Source: Puccinia triticina
Taxonomy: Eukaryota; Basidiomycota; Pucciniomycetes; Pucciniales; Pucciniaceae
NCBI RefSeq assembly: GCF_026914185.1
Contig: NC_070561.1
Coordinates: 4,836,001 to 4,900,000, forward strand
Length of the DNA stretch: 64,000 nucleotides
Direction of reading: 5' to 3'
This document shows, in pieces, positions 34,394 through 45,721 of the stretch. Within the stretch, counting starts at the first letter, position 1. The number at the start of each line of letters is the position of its first letter. Below the pieces are notes generated by a model, which was given only the letters and a program-made list of their open reading frames with translations, did no database searches and had not been told where the DNA came from. A program made the translations under genes and the position numbers.

Positions 34394-37023
34394 TCAGTGG
34401 CGGGGAGGAGTGAACGGGGCGAAGCTCTTTGGTTGGTGGTGCTGCGGGAGCTGGTGGTGTGGGTGTTGAGGATGTTGCTGTGGATGCTGTTGAGGATGCT
34501 GTTGAGGATGATGCGGATGTGGCTGCTGATGTGGCTGCGGACGTGGCTGCGGATGGGACTGCTGATGAGACTGCTGATGTGGCTGCTGATGGGACTGCTG
34601 ATGGGACTGCGGATGAGACTGCGGATGGGACTGCTGATGGGACTGCGGATGAGACTGCGGATGAGACTGCTGATGAGACTGCTGATGGGACTGCGGATGA
34701 GACTGCTGATGCTGCTGCTGCGAATGCTGCTGCTGCGGATGCTGATGCTGAGGAAGATGCGACAGATGAGCAGGCATCGGAAACGCGGAAGCGAAGAGGG
34801 CAGCGACGGGAGCCGGGGCGGCGGGGCCAGCGAACGGGCCCGCTCCCGCAGGCCTAGCGGTGATCGCGGCGGCGGCGGAGCCGGGGGTGGAGGGAGGGGC
34901 GAGCGGGGGCGGGAGGGAGGGCGAGAGATGGTGGAGGAGGAGGTGGTGGTGGTGGTGCAGGATGCCGGCAAGCGGGGCGTTCCTGGCCGCCGAGGGGGCG
35001 GGGTCGCGGGGGAGCTGGTGATGGATGTACGGGCTCGCGGCGGTGCTGGTGGCACTGGTGGGGTTGGCTCCGTTGGTGTTGGCTAGCGAGAACGGGGGGC
35101 TGGAGGAGGCGTGGATGAGCGGTGCGAGCGGGGAGGGAGGCGCGAGGGGCTTGAGGTGAGGCGAAGGGTGGATCTGGCCTTGTTGCTGCTGATGTTCTTG
35201 GTGCTGCTGCTGTTCGTGTTGTTGCTGTTGCTGTTGTTGTTGGGCCTGATGCTGTTTTTGCTGCTGCTGTTGTTGTTGGGCCTGATGCTGTTTTTGCTGC
35301 TGTTGTTGTTGTTGTTGTTGTTGTTGCTGTTGCTGCTGCTGCTGTTGTTGGGCCTGATGTTGTTGCTGCTGCTCCCCGTCTCGCTCCCGCTCCCGCTGCT
35401 GCTGCTCCCGCTCCGCCCGCTCGCGCTGGTGACTCTGCTGCTGGAGAAGAAGATGATGGCCGCGGTGGAGATCGCTGGCCGAGCGTCTGGGGCCGGCGGA
35501 AGCGGGCGGAGGGGGGAGGGCGCGGAAGGCGGGCTGGAGGGAGAGTTTGGGCAGCGGCGGGGGCGGGGAGGGCTGCAGGATCTGGAGCAGCTGGTTCCCG
35601 AACGGCTGGGAGGAGACGGGGGTCGTGGAGAGGGGTGGGATGTGCGGGCGGAGAAGCGAGGCGGCCGTCGAGGGCCGCGAAGCCTCGAAGGGCGTCCCGG
35701 GGAGATCCCCCGACCCTGCGTCCGGCCGGACCGGCGTCCGACGCCCCTCCGCACCCCCCGCCGGCGGCTCCTCGCCCGTCTCGCGCGCCTTCAGCATCGT
35801 CATCGTCGACCGGGCTATCAGCTCGTCGATGTGCGCCTTGTCCCGCTGGATCATGTTGGCATGTTCGTTCCCGTTCGACAGATGATACTTCAGCCCGGCT
35901 ACCATGCACAAACAGCTCTCTGTCAGTTGGGGGGTACATCTTTCGATGGGCAGAGGCACTGACAGGTCTGTTGGTACCGCTTGTCGCAGCCCTCGATCGG
36001 ACACAGATACTTCCGGGCTGCCTCGCGCTCCTCGCTCTTGGCGCTCCGGGGGCCGTTGGGGGCGGCCTTCTTCTTGGCCCGTCCGCGGCCCGAGCTCTTC
36101 GGCTGCTGCTGCTGCTGTTTCTGGCTGGTCGATGCGGCGGGGGGCTCATGGGGGAAGGGCACGGGGATGGAGGGGTCGTCGGGCTTGGTGGTGGTGGTGG
36201 TGGTGTTCTTGTTGGCAGTGTTCTGGCGGCGCTGGTGGTGGGACTGGTGGTGGCGCTCCGGGTTGAGGTTCTTGACCCGCTTGTTGGTTGCAGTGTCGGT
36301 GATGAAGTGGTCGGGTGCGGTCTGGATGTGATAGCGTATGCCGGCGATGTTCTGTGTGGAAGACAGCAGCTGTGAGTTGGGTACAAGGTCGATCTAGGGG
36401 CCAGGGGAAGCAAAGCATACCTTCCAGTCCCTGAGACAGCCGTCCATCGTGCACAGGAAGGGCCGTTCGATCGAGCCCCTGAAGTTCTCGTGGGTGTCTC
36501 TCCAGTGGGCAAGCAGCATGCCGCAGTTGTTGAACTGCACGGGGGGCTGTTGCTGCTGGCATTGCGGGTATCCACAGCCGTAGGGCTTGACGGCGGGGTC
36601 GTTTGAGTCTGCGATCTGCTCGGAGAGCTGGCCGACGACGGTGCCGCGCTTGGTGATCGTTGGCTGGGCGGGGGGCTTGTTCTTCTTGGCCCGTTTCGCT
36701 GGGGGCGGGTTGCTGGCGGTCGCTGGCGGGGGGGAGCTGGATCGTTTGGGGGCCGGGTGTGGGTGTGAGGGGGATGCGCCTGGGGAGTGGTGCTGCTGGC
36801 TGAGGTAGTGGTGGTGGTAGAGGTGGGTGAGCGTGCTGGGGTGCTGGGGATGGTAGAACAGCCTGGGGTGGGGCTGGCTGAGTTCGGGGAGTGGGTTCGG
36901 GTGGCTGGGCAGGCTGAAGGTCGGCTGGGCGTGGTGCTGGCTGGCTGGGGAGGAGTGGCTGGTGGAGAAGGAGATGTTGCTTTTGGCAGTGTTCGGTCGA
37001 CTGCCCGGCGGATCAGCTGACAT
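34394..37023 (-). CDS. C2H2 zinc-finger protein, SFP1-like, with poly-Gln and His/Gln/Ser repeats (831 aa)
   Basis: The exons are 37023-36421, 36351-35964 and 35898-34394; donors GTATGC and GTCAGT, phases consistent, 832 codons. The start is ATG (MSADPPGSRPNTAK). Zinc-finger-like units: C..C with AHWRDTH at about residues 148-178, LCTMDGCLRDWK spliced to NIAGIRYHI at about 188-212, and YLCPIEGCDKRYQQT spliced to SGLKYHLSNGNEH at about 316-345. Basic clusters KRAKKNK (about 110) and GRGRAKKK (about 295) suggest nuclear import. The order of spaced fingers with long linkers resembles fungal split-finger protein SFP1, a regulator of ribosome and growth genes; this is a family-level inference. The C-terminal half has long Gln runs and SHQQSHPQ repeats, typical of transcriptional activation regions. 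A long purine-rich leader on the coding strand precedes the ATG (37024-37110). Confidence 0.75.
34480..34760 (-). repeat. Coding His/Gln/Ser repeat array in the zinc-finger gene
   Basis: CAGCAGTC(C/T)CATC-type codon repeats encode alternating SHQQSHPQ units. The array stays open on the opposite strand, giving long artificial frames such as 34429-34857. Confidence 0.85.
35178..35370 (-). repeat. Poly-Gln coding microsatellite
   Basis: CAA/CAG runs (GTTGTT/GCTGCT on the plus strand) encode about 60 residues of Gln with interspersed HQA and KQH. Mixed CAA and CAG codons suggest selection or age rather than fresh slippage. Confidence 0.85.
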
Positions 37024-38161
37024 GCTTCTTTTTTTTCTAAAAAAGTTTTCTTCTTTTTTTTTTTCTCTCTCTCGTTTCGTGGATGTTGTTTTTTTTTTTT
37101 CTGAGTTCTTCTGTTTGGTCGGCAAGAGTCTATGTACATGAAAAAAAAAGACCCACTCCAACCTTAATATGTATGTATATCAGCCAAGCATTGCGGGAGT
37201 CGATCCGGTAGACGATCAAACGGCCACGGATCACTCCAGATATCCGAGATCCCAAGCCAGCGGATATCTCGATATCCGCAAATATTCACATCCTGAAACC
37301 TTGGCCGAGTTCAAGCCAGGTTTGGGCTGGCTGCTGGGGGAAATTGGCAATGTCAGCCCAACCCAACAGACCCACAACCTTAAGCTTAGGAGTCAAGTGG
37401 GAGCAAGCAGCAGAGCTGTCCATGCCAGCCTCAAGCTTAACTAAGCCACCCATGGTGAGCAGGTCTGGGCTGCCTACCAGAGAGGCTTCCGTGCAAAAGC
37501 ACCAAGCTTGGGTGAGCCAGACATGATGTACACACCATTATTTCTCTCCTGCTTTCTATTCCACTCATTGGATTTTTTTTTTTCTTTCTTTCTTTTTTGG
37601 TTTTTCTGACAGCTTACCATCTGCTTGATTTCTCAGTATTTTTATTTATTGTTGTATCCTCCCCGTTTCATATTTCAAACTTGGCAGCAAGAAGTAGTAT
37701 GACTGCCCACGGTCCTTGCCTTATGGGGTGCAAGCCAAATCAAAGTTCAAAATCTTGAACTTGAACAAAAAAAAATCACTGGATACAATCAAAATTTTGT
37801 GATAAAAAGAAAATAAATCAAGAACATGGAGAAGTAAAAGATTATGTTGAGTGTTGAGAGTGTGGTGATGCAAACAAGGCTGCTCCCAGCCAAACCTTAG
37901 AATCGGCTCACACAAGCAAAAGGGTTTTATAAGTATGCAAGGCCCTCCCTCCAGTCAGGGTTGCTTTGTGACCAGCCAAATGCTGCACACCTGCATGGAG
38001 ACTGGGATTTGTGTTGAGGTCATGGAGGCCTATGCCGTATGTCAAAATTCCCACACAATGAGTTTCTTTGATTTGGGCTGAAACCCCTCTATTTTGCCTT
38101 TCTCACCCTGGAGCTGCTTTGCTGTACATGTCCACCCAGTTTGCTTCACAGACAATGAAGG
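37024..38161. other. No gene seen; promoter region of the zinc-finger gene at its left
   Basis: 37024-37110 is the purine-rich (coding-strand) leader or promoter of the zinc-finger gene. The rest has no supported coding region. Confidence 0.45.
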
Positions 38162-39018
38162 TAGAGAATGTCAAAACGGACCCGGGTACCGGTTGCACCG
38201 CCAGTACCTGCGCATTTTTTGAGAAAAACGGGCACCCAGCACCGCATCTGGCACCGCCAGGCGGGTACCAGCGGTCTTTTAGGCAGGTACCACGGGTACC
38301 AGCTGATTTTTTTTTTATCAAAACTCACTCCCAAGCCCCAAAGGGATGCCATGAAGACTTACTACCCTCTTGATGGCCGGCAGAGACCGGTCATTGAGAG
38401 GAGTGCACCCCCTCAATGACATTAAGGGGGGGGGGGGGGGAAACACTCCCCTTTATGGCATTGCAAGGAAGATATAATCCCCTCGATGGCAGATATGTAT
38501 TCTACTCTCTAGATATTCCCCTCGGCTCCCCTCGGTCATTGAGGGGATGGTGCACTCCCCTCGATGGAATCGAGTGGGGTGTGTCCTCTCGATGACATCG
38601 AGGGGAGTACACAACCCCCCTCAATGTCATTGAGAGGACGCAATCCCCTTGTCATCAAGGGGGGGGGGGGTGTACTCCTCTCAATGACATCGAGGGGAGT
38701 ACACACCTTGATCCCATCAAGGGGAGTTTGTACTCCCCTCGATGGCACCAATGGGAGTCCATCCCCCTCTGGATGCCATCAAGGGAATGGTCAACTCCTC
38801 TCAATGGCGTCAAGAAGAGGACACACTCCCCTGCCGGCCATTGAGAGGAGTAATTGATCCCCTCGATGGCCGGCCAAAGGTGGCCGCGTGCCGGAGTACC
38901 CGGCTCCCCGGCCGGGGATGAGCGGTACCCGGGTACCGCACCACTTTTCGCCAAAAAACGGGCACCCGGCACAGGCGGTGCCGGGTGCCTAGCAACGGGT
39001 ACCTTTTTACATTCTCTA
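38162..39018. mobile_element. Second non-autonomous hAT-like element carrying a satellite
   Basis: A perfect 8-bp direct repeat AATGAAGG lies at 38154-38161 and 39019-39026. The termini are TAGAGAATGTCAAAACGG on the left and, read inward from the right, TAGAGAATGTAAAAAGG. The inner arms are rich in GGTACCCGGGTACC and GGCACCCGGCAC (38185-38300 and 38890-39005), and the centre is a tandem palindromic satellite. The architecture matches 7957-8898 although the internal sequence has diverged. No transposase. Confidence 0.85.
38360..38885. repeat. Palindromic satellite, CCTCGATG...CATCGAGGGG units
   Basis: Units keep the CTCGATGGC/CATCGAGAGG palindromic frame, but most have lost the central ACCGGT seen in the other arrays; a full CGGCAGAGACCGGTCATTGAG unit remains near 38374-38400. 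A G run lies at 38426-38439. Confidence 0.75.
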
Positions 39019-39026
39019 AATGAAGG

Positions 39027-39925
39027 CCTGCTTCTTGTTATATTATTTTACAAAGATTTTCAAAAACCATCAGGTTTTGTCCTGATATGACTTGTTTTGG
39101 CATCCCCCAGGCTGCTTGATCTACTTGTCCCAGTGTAAGAAAAAGTTCAAACTGTACATTTTATCAGAATCATTAAAGATTATGTACTCCTTCGGAGCTT
39201 GGGTTGGATGAGCAGCACATCATATAGCTCTTCAAGAAGCCCTGAATGTACATCCTCAAATCTGTGAGGAAAGCTTGTGATTGCAGTTTGAAGTTTGCTC
39301 CCACCAATAGGGGGGAATCTCATCACCCCAGTTTATCTTCCTACGTAAGGCAGAAGTCACCCCTGTGAGGAGTTTGCTTTGCAAACCAACCAGCTACCCA
39401 GCTAAATGCTATTTTCTATTTTCCAAGGGGAGCAAAAGCAGTTTCTATGCTAAGAAATAGAAAATAGAAAATGGCCTGCTTTCTAAATCGGCGTGAAGTA
39501 CTCCAGTATTTGGAAGAAAAAAAATGTTAAAACAATGTTAATTCCCAAGATCCGTACCCGATTGTTCCTGGTACGTTTAGTGATGATTGTGGTACGTAGA
39601 TTTGCTAATTAGCTGACGACAATTCAATGAGAACTAGTTCTTGACCCACCAAAAAGTCTGTCAAAAACATGAAATCAGTCGATCCCCTGATGAATCAGTT
39701 CAATGGAGATATCAAAGAACGGCCAGATCAAGCTAGGACTAATTCTATGTCGGATATGCTTTTGGACAAGGTCTGGCAGACGTTTGGCTGACAGGAAAAG
39801 ACAATGACTAACTGGGCAAGATTGCGACTTGTGCCAAATTAGTTGCCAATGTTATTCACGCCAAGGAACACGACACCAATCTGATAACAAAATTGAAAAG
39901 AACTAGCCCACGTCCAGGATTTGTG
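39027..39925. other. No gene seen
   Basis: No supported coding region. An inverted pair CTATTTTCTATTTTCC / GGAAAATAGAAAATAG-like sequence lies at about 39410-39475. Confidence 0.45.
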
Positions 39926-39930
39926 GAAAA

Positions 39931-40761
39931 TGTCAGGATTCGGGCCCCGGCCCGAACGGCCCGGGTACAGCTCCTGGACTTCCCACCTTGGAGACTGACA
40001 ACCCGAATCTCTCCTCATCAATATCACTCAGCCACACACTCAACTGTAAGTACAGCAAAAAAAACTCCTGTATCACTGAAATCGATGTAACCAAATCGGT
40101 TAATGTTCCAAAACTAACCAGTCCCTTGCCATACCGCTCTATTCAGGCGAAGAAGACATGGACCGAGAAACCAACCAGATTGGTCAGGACGACACAACCC
40201 TGCTCCTTGATCCGGACCAACCCAGCCAGCAACCGAGCGCCCCAAACGCCTCGTAGGGCAAACCCTGGACCCTGTGACCTAACCAGACCAAACTTGTGCG
40301 TACTCTCTGAAGCCACATCATCGAACACCTTGGGTATAAAAAGCCTAACCTTCAGTCTTCCTCTTCTCTTTTTCCTCAGCTACCGTACACTTCCCTTTGA
40401 CTACACACAAACTCGAATCAGCTCATAAACCTTCTCCATCATCTTAGCTCAGACCAGCCTTCCTCAACACCCCCCATCGACTCCAGTCTTGAGTCTTACT
40501 TTTTCTCTTTTATCATCAGCAGCTTGCGACGACCTCGTACCGCACTCGTGCCATTCTCGGACCTCTCCTTCTTTCTGTCTCTCAAACACATTCTTGTTCT
40601 CATACTTAGCCGTTTCACCTAAAACCGTTATCTTAGTTGCCTACCACTGCCCTTAAGGTACAAATTGTCACTTGTTTTCTTTTTCTTACTCTATCCTCTC
40701 ATGAAGACCACCATGAGCTGACAAAGATGAAATTACAACCTTAAGTCTCATTATTCTCACA
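39931..40761 (+). repeat. Copia-A 5' LTR
   Basis: This contains a TATA box at 40335-40342 (TATAAAAA), and upstream of it the copy of the C-terminal coding exons with their intron (donor GTAAGT at 40046). Confidence 0.95.
40335..40342 (+). promoter_or_regulatory. Copia-A LTR TATA box
   Basis: TATAAAAA in GGGTATAAAAAGCC is the best promoter signal in the LTR and would place U3 to its left. The 3' LTR has the same sequence at 45290-45297. Confidence 0.65.
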
Positions 40762-40777
40762 GATTTACAGTCTCGAG
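40762..40777 (+). promoter_or_regulatory. Copia-A primer binding site, complementary to a tRNA-Tyr anticodon arm
   Basis: Immediately after the LTR, GATTTACAGTCTCGAG is the complement of CTCGAGACTGTAAATC. That reads as an anticodon stem CGAGA, a loop CTGTAAA with GTA anticodon, and the first two bases (TC) of the 3' stem strand. This fits priming by a 5' tRNA half, as known for Drosophila copia with initiator Met tRNA. Confidence 0.7.
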
Positions 40778-40832
40778 ACCTTTCAAACAAACAAATTCCT
40801 CAAATCGAACGACTTAAAATGGCAGCGAAGCA

Positions 40833-43800
40833 ATGGCATCAAGCATCGCAACCAAGGAAGAACTGGCGTGCCTCCTCACTCTACAGGGCGACACCAACTA
40901 CGCTCTCTGGTTCCTTCGCATGCGGACCTTCATGAAAAACAAGGACCTCTGGGGAGCAATCAACGTGGAACCCGGAGCAAACCCCGCGCGCACTTTGAAA
41001 AAACAACTCAACGACGCTGCAGCAGTCATCAGCATGAAGATCTGCGATCGACTTTACCCCAGTCTAGTCACCAAAGAAAACAAAGACAACGGCTTCCTTC
41101 TATGGCGAAAAATCACCACACAGTACTCACGGTACACCGCACACCGCTTCACCAGATGCACCACGGCGTGGGACAACCTTTGGTTCAACGGGCATATGCT
41201 CGACTTCCTTGACGGTCTTGACCGCTGTCTCACCAACTTCGCTGCCATAGGCGAAGCTCGCAACAGCAGAGACATTTGCGGGCATATTGTTGCCAAGCTC
41301 GGTTCTTCCCGTCGTGCTCTCACTGACTCGTTTCTTATGCAACCCGATCTCATGCGCAATCATGAGCTCCTCATCAGCAAGCTAAGAGACATCGCTGAGG
41401 AAGAAGAACCCTCCAGACGCAAATCACCGGCTGAAAAAACCGCCACCGCACTCAGCGCCAGAACCAGACCTCCTCCCGGATGCAGAAATGGCCGACACAA
41501 CCCGGAAGCGGCCCACACTGAGGATCAATGCTGGGCACTACATCCTGAGAAGCGACCGGTTCGGAAACCTCGCGTGGCTTCCACTCAACACACCACCATA
41601 ACCTCAGAACAGCCTCCACCAACAGCCTTGTCCTCCCAGTTCGAACGTCCTGCTTTTGCCAACGTCACCACGGCCAGCATGTTCTCAGCTACCCCGCTTG
41701 TGCTTCCCTCGGTGTTGGACTCCGGAGCATCTCACCATATGTTCAACGACCCGGCATTCTTCTCTACGGTTTCCGACTGCAACATTCCCATCAGTACCGG
41801 CAAAAACTCCATTGACTTAACTGCCACCAAAATCGGCACCGCTAGCGTCATCGATTTGAGAGGGAAAATAGTTGTTCTCAACGAGTGTCTTTACGTTCCC
41901 GGTCTAACTCGCAACCTCCTCTCTATGGGACGTTTCCTCCGCACATCCGTCAACATCTCCAGAACCAGAGATCTCTGCACAGTCTCAATCGATGGAGTGG
42001 CCATCTTCGACTGTGTACTCCGCAATAACATCCTGGAATTGAAAGACAACATAGGCCCGATACCACCCGCTACATCTGCGCTGGTCACCAAGACTCACTC
42101 CGGAGAAACCACTGCCTTCAAAACCTGGCATGCACGACTTGGACACGCGGGAGTAGCTAGGATCAGAGAAGCCGTATCCGATAAAAGCATCGTCAACGAA
42201 TCCGCGTGCGACACTTGCATGAAAGGAAAATCCTGTCGCATCCCTTTCAAAAGTCACTTTGACAAAACCTCGCGTCCGTTGGAAGTTGTTCATGGAGACC
42301 TTGTTGGTCCCATCACGCCTGCCACCAATGCTGGCTCCAGGTACTTCCTCACCCTCGTCGACCAACACACGGGATACATCAGTGTGACTCTCCTCAAGCG
42401 CAAGTCGGAAGCAACATCGGCGATTGCTGACTTCAAGTGTTTCTTCGAACGTCAAACCGGACACTTCATCAAGAAATTTGTCACCGACGGAGGAGGAGAA
42501 TTCTGCAATCGGGAACTTTCCGACACTCTGCGACACAATGGTATACAACACAACGTCTCACCGCCATACACTCCTCAGCATAACGGCGTTGCGGAACGAG
42601 CGAACAAAACCATCATCAACATCTCGCTCTGCATGTTGGTGCAATCGGGTCTGGCGAAGGAGTGGTGGGGAGAGGCCGTCCTCACAGCCATGGCTACCAC
42701 CAACTGTCTCCCCTCGTTGAGCAAGAGCAAGATCAGTCCCCTTGAGCAACTCTTTGGCAAACCTCCCAACATGGCTTTCTTCCGCCCGTTCGGCTGCAAG
42801 ACCTGGGTCATTAAGCCCAATCAACTCCGGACGGCGAAGTTCGATCCCATTGCGTGGGAGGGCATCCTCCTTGGGTATGCCAACGACTACTCGGCATACA
42901 GGGTGGTTCGACCGGAGGACAAAAAGATTGTGGAAACTCGAAATGCCTACTTCAATGAGTCGATCTTCCCCTCCCTCTCGGCACTCAACCCCAGTTCCGA
43001 CATTCATCCCAACGAACGCCTCCCAGATTTCTCCGGCACTGCCCCTCTTCCCCTAATGACCAATGACAGCGATGAGGATGACCTTCCTCCACCTACCCCT
43101 CCCACCGCCATTCCGGAGGTGCCAGAGGAAACTGATGACGAGGATCGAATGGATGTTGATGAAGATTCCGAGCTTGCCCCCCCTAAACAGCGACTTATCC
43201 TTTGCTTGGGTCCGCACCCCACTCAGATCACCAGCAACATCGACTCCTCCCACATTGTAAACCATCCTCAGCGCTCTGCGGCAACCTACAGCACGCTCAC
43301 AGTGGAACCCAGCAACCACTTCCAGGCAATGACGTGCGATGAGAGCGATCATTGGAAATCTGCTGAACTCAGGGAGATCCAAAACATGCGCGATCACAAC
43401 GTCTGGACCGAAATCCCGCGCCTTCCATCGCACTCCACCATCCCTTCCACCTGGGCCTACAAGAAGAAACTTGGCGCTGACAACCAGGTCACTGAGTACA
43501 AGGCGCGCATCTGCGCTCAAGGCTTTCGCCAGACGTATGGGCTGAACTTCGACACCAAATACGCTCCCACTGGAAAACCATCCTCGTTACGCCTTCTGCT
43601 TTCCCATGCGGTCTCTAACTCGCTTCGTATTCACCAGCTTGACGTTAAAAGCGCTTTTCTCACCTGTCAGCTGGATGAAACCGTCTACATGCTACCACCT
43701 CCTGGCTACAAACCGGGAGAGAACATTGTCATTCACCTCAAGAAGGCTATCTACGGCCTCAAGCAAGCATCTCTCGCTTGGTACAAGCGGTTAAGCCGCT

Positions 43801-45211
43801 TCCTCGTTTCCATTGGTTTCTCAATTTCTCTCGCCAACCCTTGCGTTTTCTGGCGGACTCTGCCCAGCCCTCTCTGGATCTTTTCTCATGTTGATGACCT
43901 CATCATCGTCGGGATGGACCCCGAGTCTTTTCGGATCCAGATGGCGGGGGAATTCTCCATCAAATACTTAGGGGATGCCTCCTTCCTTCTTGGAATGAAG
44001 CTTGAACGCGCATCAAATGGCTTCGTTCTTCATCAGTCGCAATACATTGAACGCAAACTAGTCGAATTCAACATCACCTACCTTCCCAATTCATCTTGCC
44101 CCCTTGATCCGCGCACTCACCTGGCCAAAGCCTCCCAAGCTGACATTGATCAACTCGCCCCACTCCACATCAACTACAGGGCCCTCATTGGCTCACTCAA
44201 TTATCTCAGCATCCTCACACGCCCCGACATCTTGTTCGCGGTCAGCAAGCTGTCTCAATTCCTCGAGAATCCCGGCCTTTCCCACTACACCGCGGCATTA
44301 CAGGTTTTCCGTTACCTCAAAGGCACCATAAACCGCGGCTTGACCTTTCGTCCCTCCACCACAACTCCTCTGTTAAGCTCCGTCGATGCTGACTGGGGCA
44401 ATTGCCCGGACTCCAGACGTTCTCACACAGGATATGTTGTTTTGTGGAACGGCCACCTAATCTCGTGGAAATCCACCAAACAGTGCACCGTCTCCCTGTC
44501 TTCCACAGAGGCCGAATACAAGGCGCTCACGGATGCCAGCAAGGAGCTAGCGTGGATGACCAATCTGATGAAGGAGATCTTCTGCGACGTCTCTCAGCCG
44601 ACTTCTGTTGTTTGCATTGACAACCGCGGAGCTATGGACCTAGCGCACAGTGAAACCAGTCAGAACGGCTTCCGGACCAAACACATGGACCTACGACTTC
44701 ACTTTGTTCGGGATCTGATTCAGTCCAAAATCATTCAACTCCGTTATGTTCCCTCTGCAAGCAACATCGCTGACTTCCTCACCAAACCGGTTGGCCGCAG
44801 CAAGATTGCCCAAGCTCTTCGACTTCTGACCGGGGACGCCACGAGCATCTCTGCTTCGCGCTCCGACGCACAAAGCACGGCAGCCTGTCAGGATTCGGGC
44901 CCCGGCCCGAACGGCCCGGGTACAGCTCCTGGACTTCCCACCTTGGAGACTGACAACCCAAACCTCTCCTCATCAATATCACTCAGCCACACACTCAACT
45001 GTAAGTACAGCAAAAAAAACTCCTGTATCACTGAAATCGATGTAACCAAACCGGTTAATGTTCCAAAACTAACCAGTCCCTTGCCATACCGCTCTATTCA
45101 GGCGAAGAAGACATGGACCAAGAAACCAACCAGATTGGTCAGGACGACACAACCCTGCTCCTCGATCCGGACCAACCCAGCCAGCAACCGAGCGCCCCAA
45201 ACGCCTCGTAG
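40833..45211 (+). CDS. Copia-A Gag-Pol polyprotein, with a spliced C-terminal exon in the LTR
   Basis: Exon 1 is 40833-45000. The proposed intron 45001-45101 has donor GTAAGT, a CTAAC branch at about 45069, and acceptor CTATTCAG. Exon 2 ends at TAG 45209-45211, giving about 1,425 aa. Without splicing the frame stops at 45383. Domains: Gag N terminus (GDTNYALWFLRMRTFMKNKD); a Cys/His cluster near CRNGRHNPEAAH; protease VLDSGASHHMF (about 294); integrase zinc region ending CDTCMKGKSC, core VTDGGGEF (about 550) and HNGVAERANK; RT with FSHVDDLIIVG (about 1018); RNase H SVDADWG (about 1183) and SSTEAEYKALT. The spliced tail is acidic (EEDMDQETNQIGQDD) and looks more protein-like than the read-through. 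All catalytic motifs appear intact. An out-of-frame ATG at 40819 precedes the chosen start. Confidence 0.9.
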
Positions 45212-45716
45212 GGCAAACCCTGGACCCTGTGACCTAACCAGACCAAACTTGTGCGTACTCTCTGAAGCCACATCATCGAACACCTTGGGTATAAAAAGCC
45301 TAACCTTCAGTCTTCCTCTTCTCTTTTTCCTCAGCTACCGTACACTTCCCTTTGACTACACACAAACTCGAATCAGCTCATAAACCTTCTCCATCATCTT
45401 AGCTCAGACCAGCCTTCCTCAACACCCCCCATCGACTCCAGTCTTGAGTCTTACTTCTTCTCTTTTATCATCAGCAGCTTGCGACGACCTCGTACCGCAC
45501 TCGTGCCATTCTCGGACCTCTCCTTCTTTCTGTCTCTCAAACACATTCTTGTTCTCATACTTAGCCGTTTCACCTAAAACCGTTATCTTAGTTGCCTACC
45601 ACTGCCCTTAAGGTACAAATTGTCACTTGTTTTCTTTTTCTTACTCTATCCTCTCATGAAGACCACCATGAGCTGACAAAGATGAAATTACAACCTTAAG
45701 TCTCATTATTCTCACA
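44886..45716 (+). repeat. Copia-A 3' LTR
   Basis: It begins within the polyprotein coding frame, so its first 326 bp are coding (part intron). TATA is at 45290-45297. Confidence 0.95.
45290..45297 (+). promoter_or_regulatory. TATA box in Copia-A 3' LTR
   Basis: This is the same TATAAAAA as at 40335. It lies 79 bp after the spliced polyprotein stop, so the C-terminal coding exons fall within U3. Confidence 0.6.
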
Positions 45717-45721
45717 GAAAA

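Larger units (their letters stand above)
39931..45716 (+). mobile_element. Ty1/copia LTR retrotransposon, apparently intact (Copia-A)
   Basis: Two 831-bp LTRs (39931-40761 and 44886-45716) start TGTCAG and end TCTCACA, flanked by a perfect 5-bp duplication GAAAA (39926-39930 and 45717-45721). Only about half a dozen differences between LTRs are visible, so insertion was recent. The polyprotein is free of stops, with PR-INT-RT-RNase H order. The polyprotein frame runs into the 3' LTR, and no purine-rich tract precedes that LTR. Confidence 0.96.

Noticed and set aside
34334..35962. Long plus-strand frames of Leu/Met-rich or Asp/Ala/Thr-rich protein
   Set aside because: They are the reverse complement of Gln, His and Ser codon repeats in the zinc-finger gene and show extreme low complexity.
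34854..37139. 761-codon minus-strand frame overlapping the zinc-finger gene
   Set aside because: It is a Pro/Ser/Thr-rich shifted reading of the same exons, lacks the zinc-finger cysteines and ignores the splice sites.
39988..40428. 146-codon frame in the Copia-A 5' LTR as a separate gene
   Set aside because: It is the LTR copy of the polyprotein C-terminal coding region, not an independent gene.
43004..43520. Minus-strand frames opposite the Copia-A polyprotein
   Set aside because: They are shadows of a coding strand rich in Ser, Pro and Asp codons.
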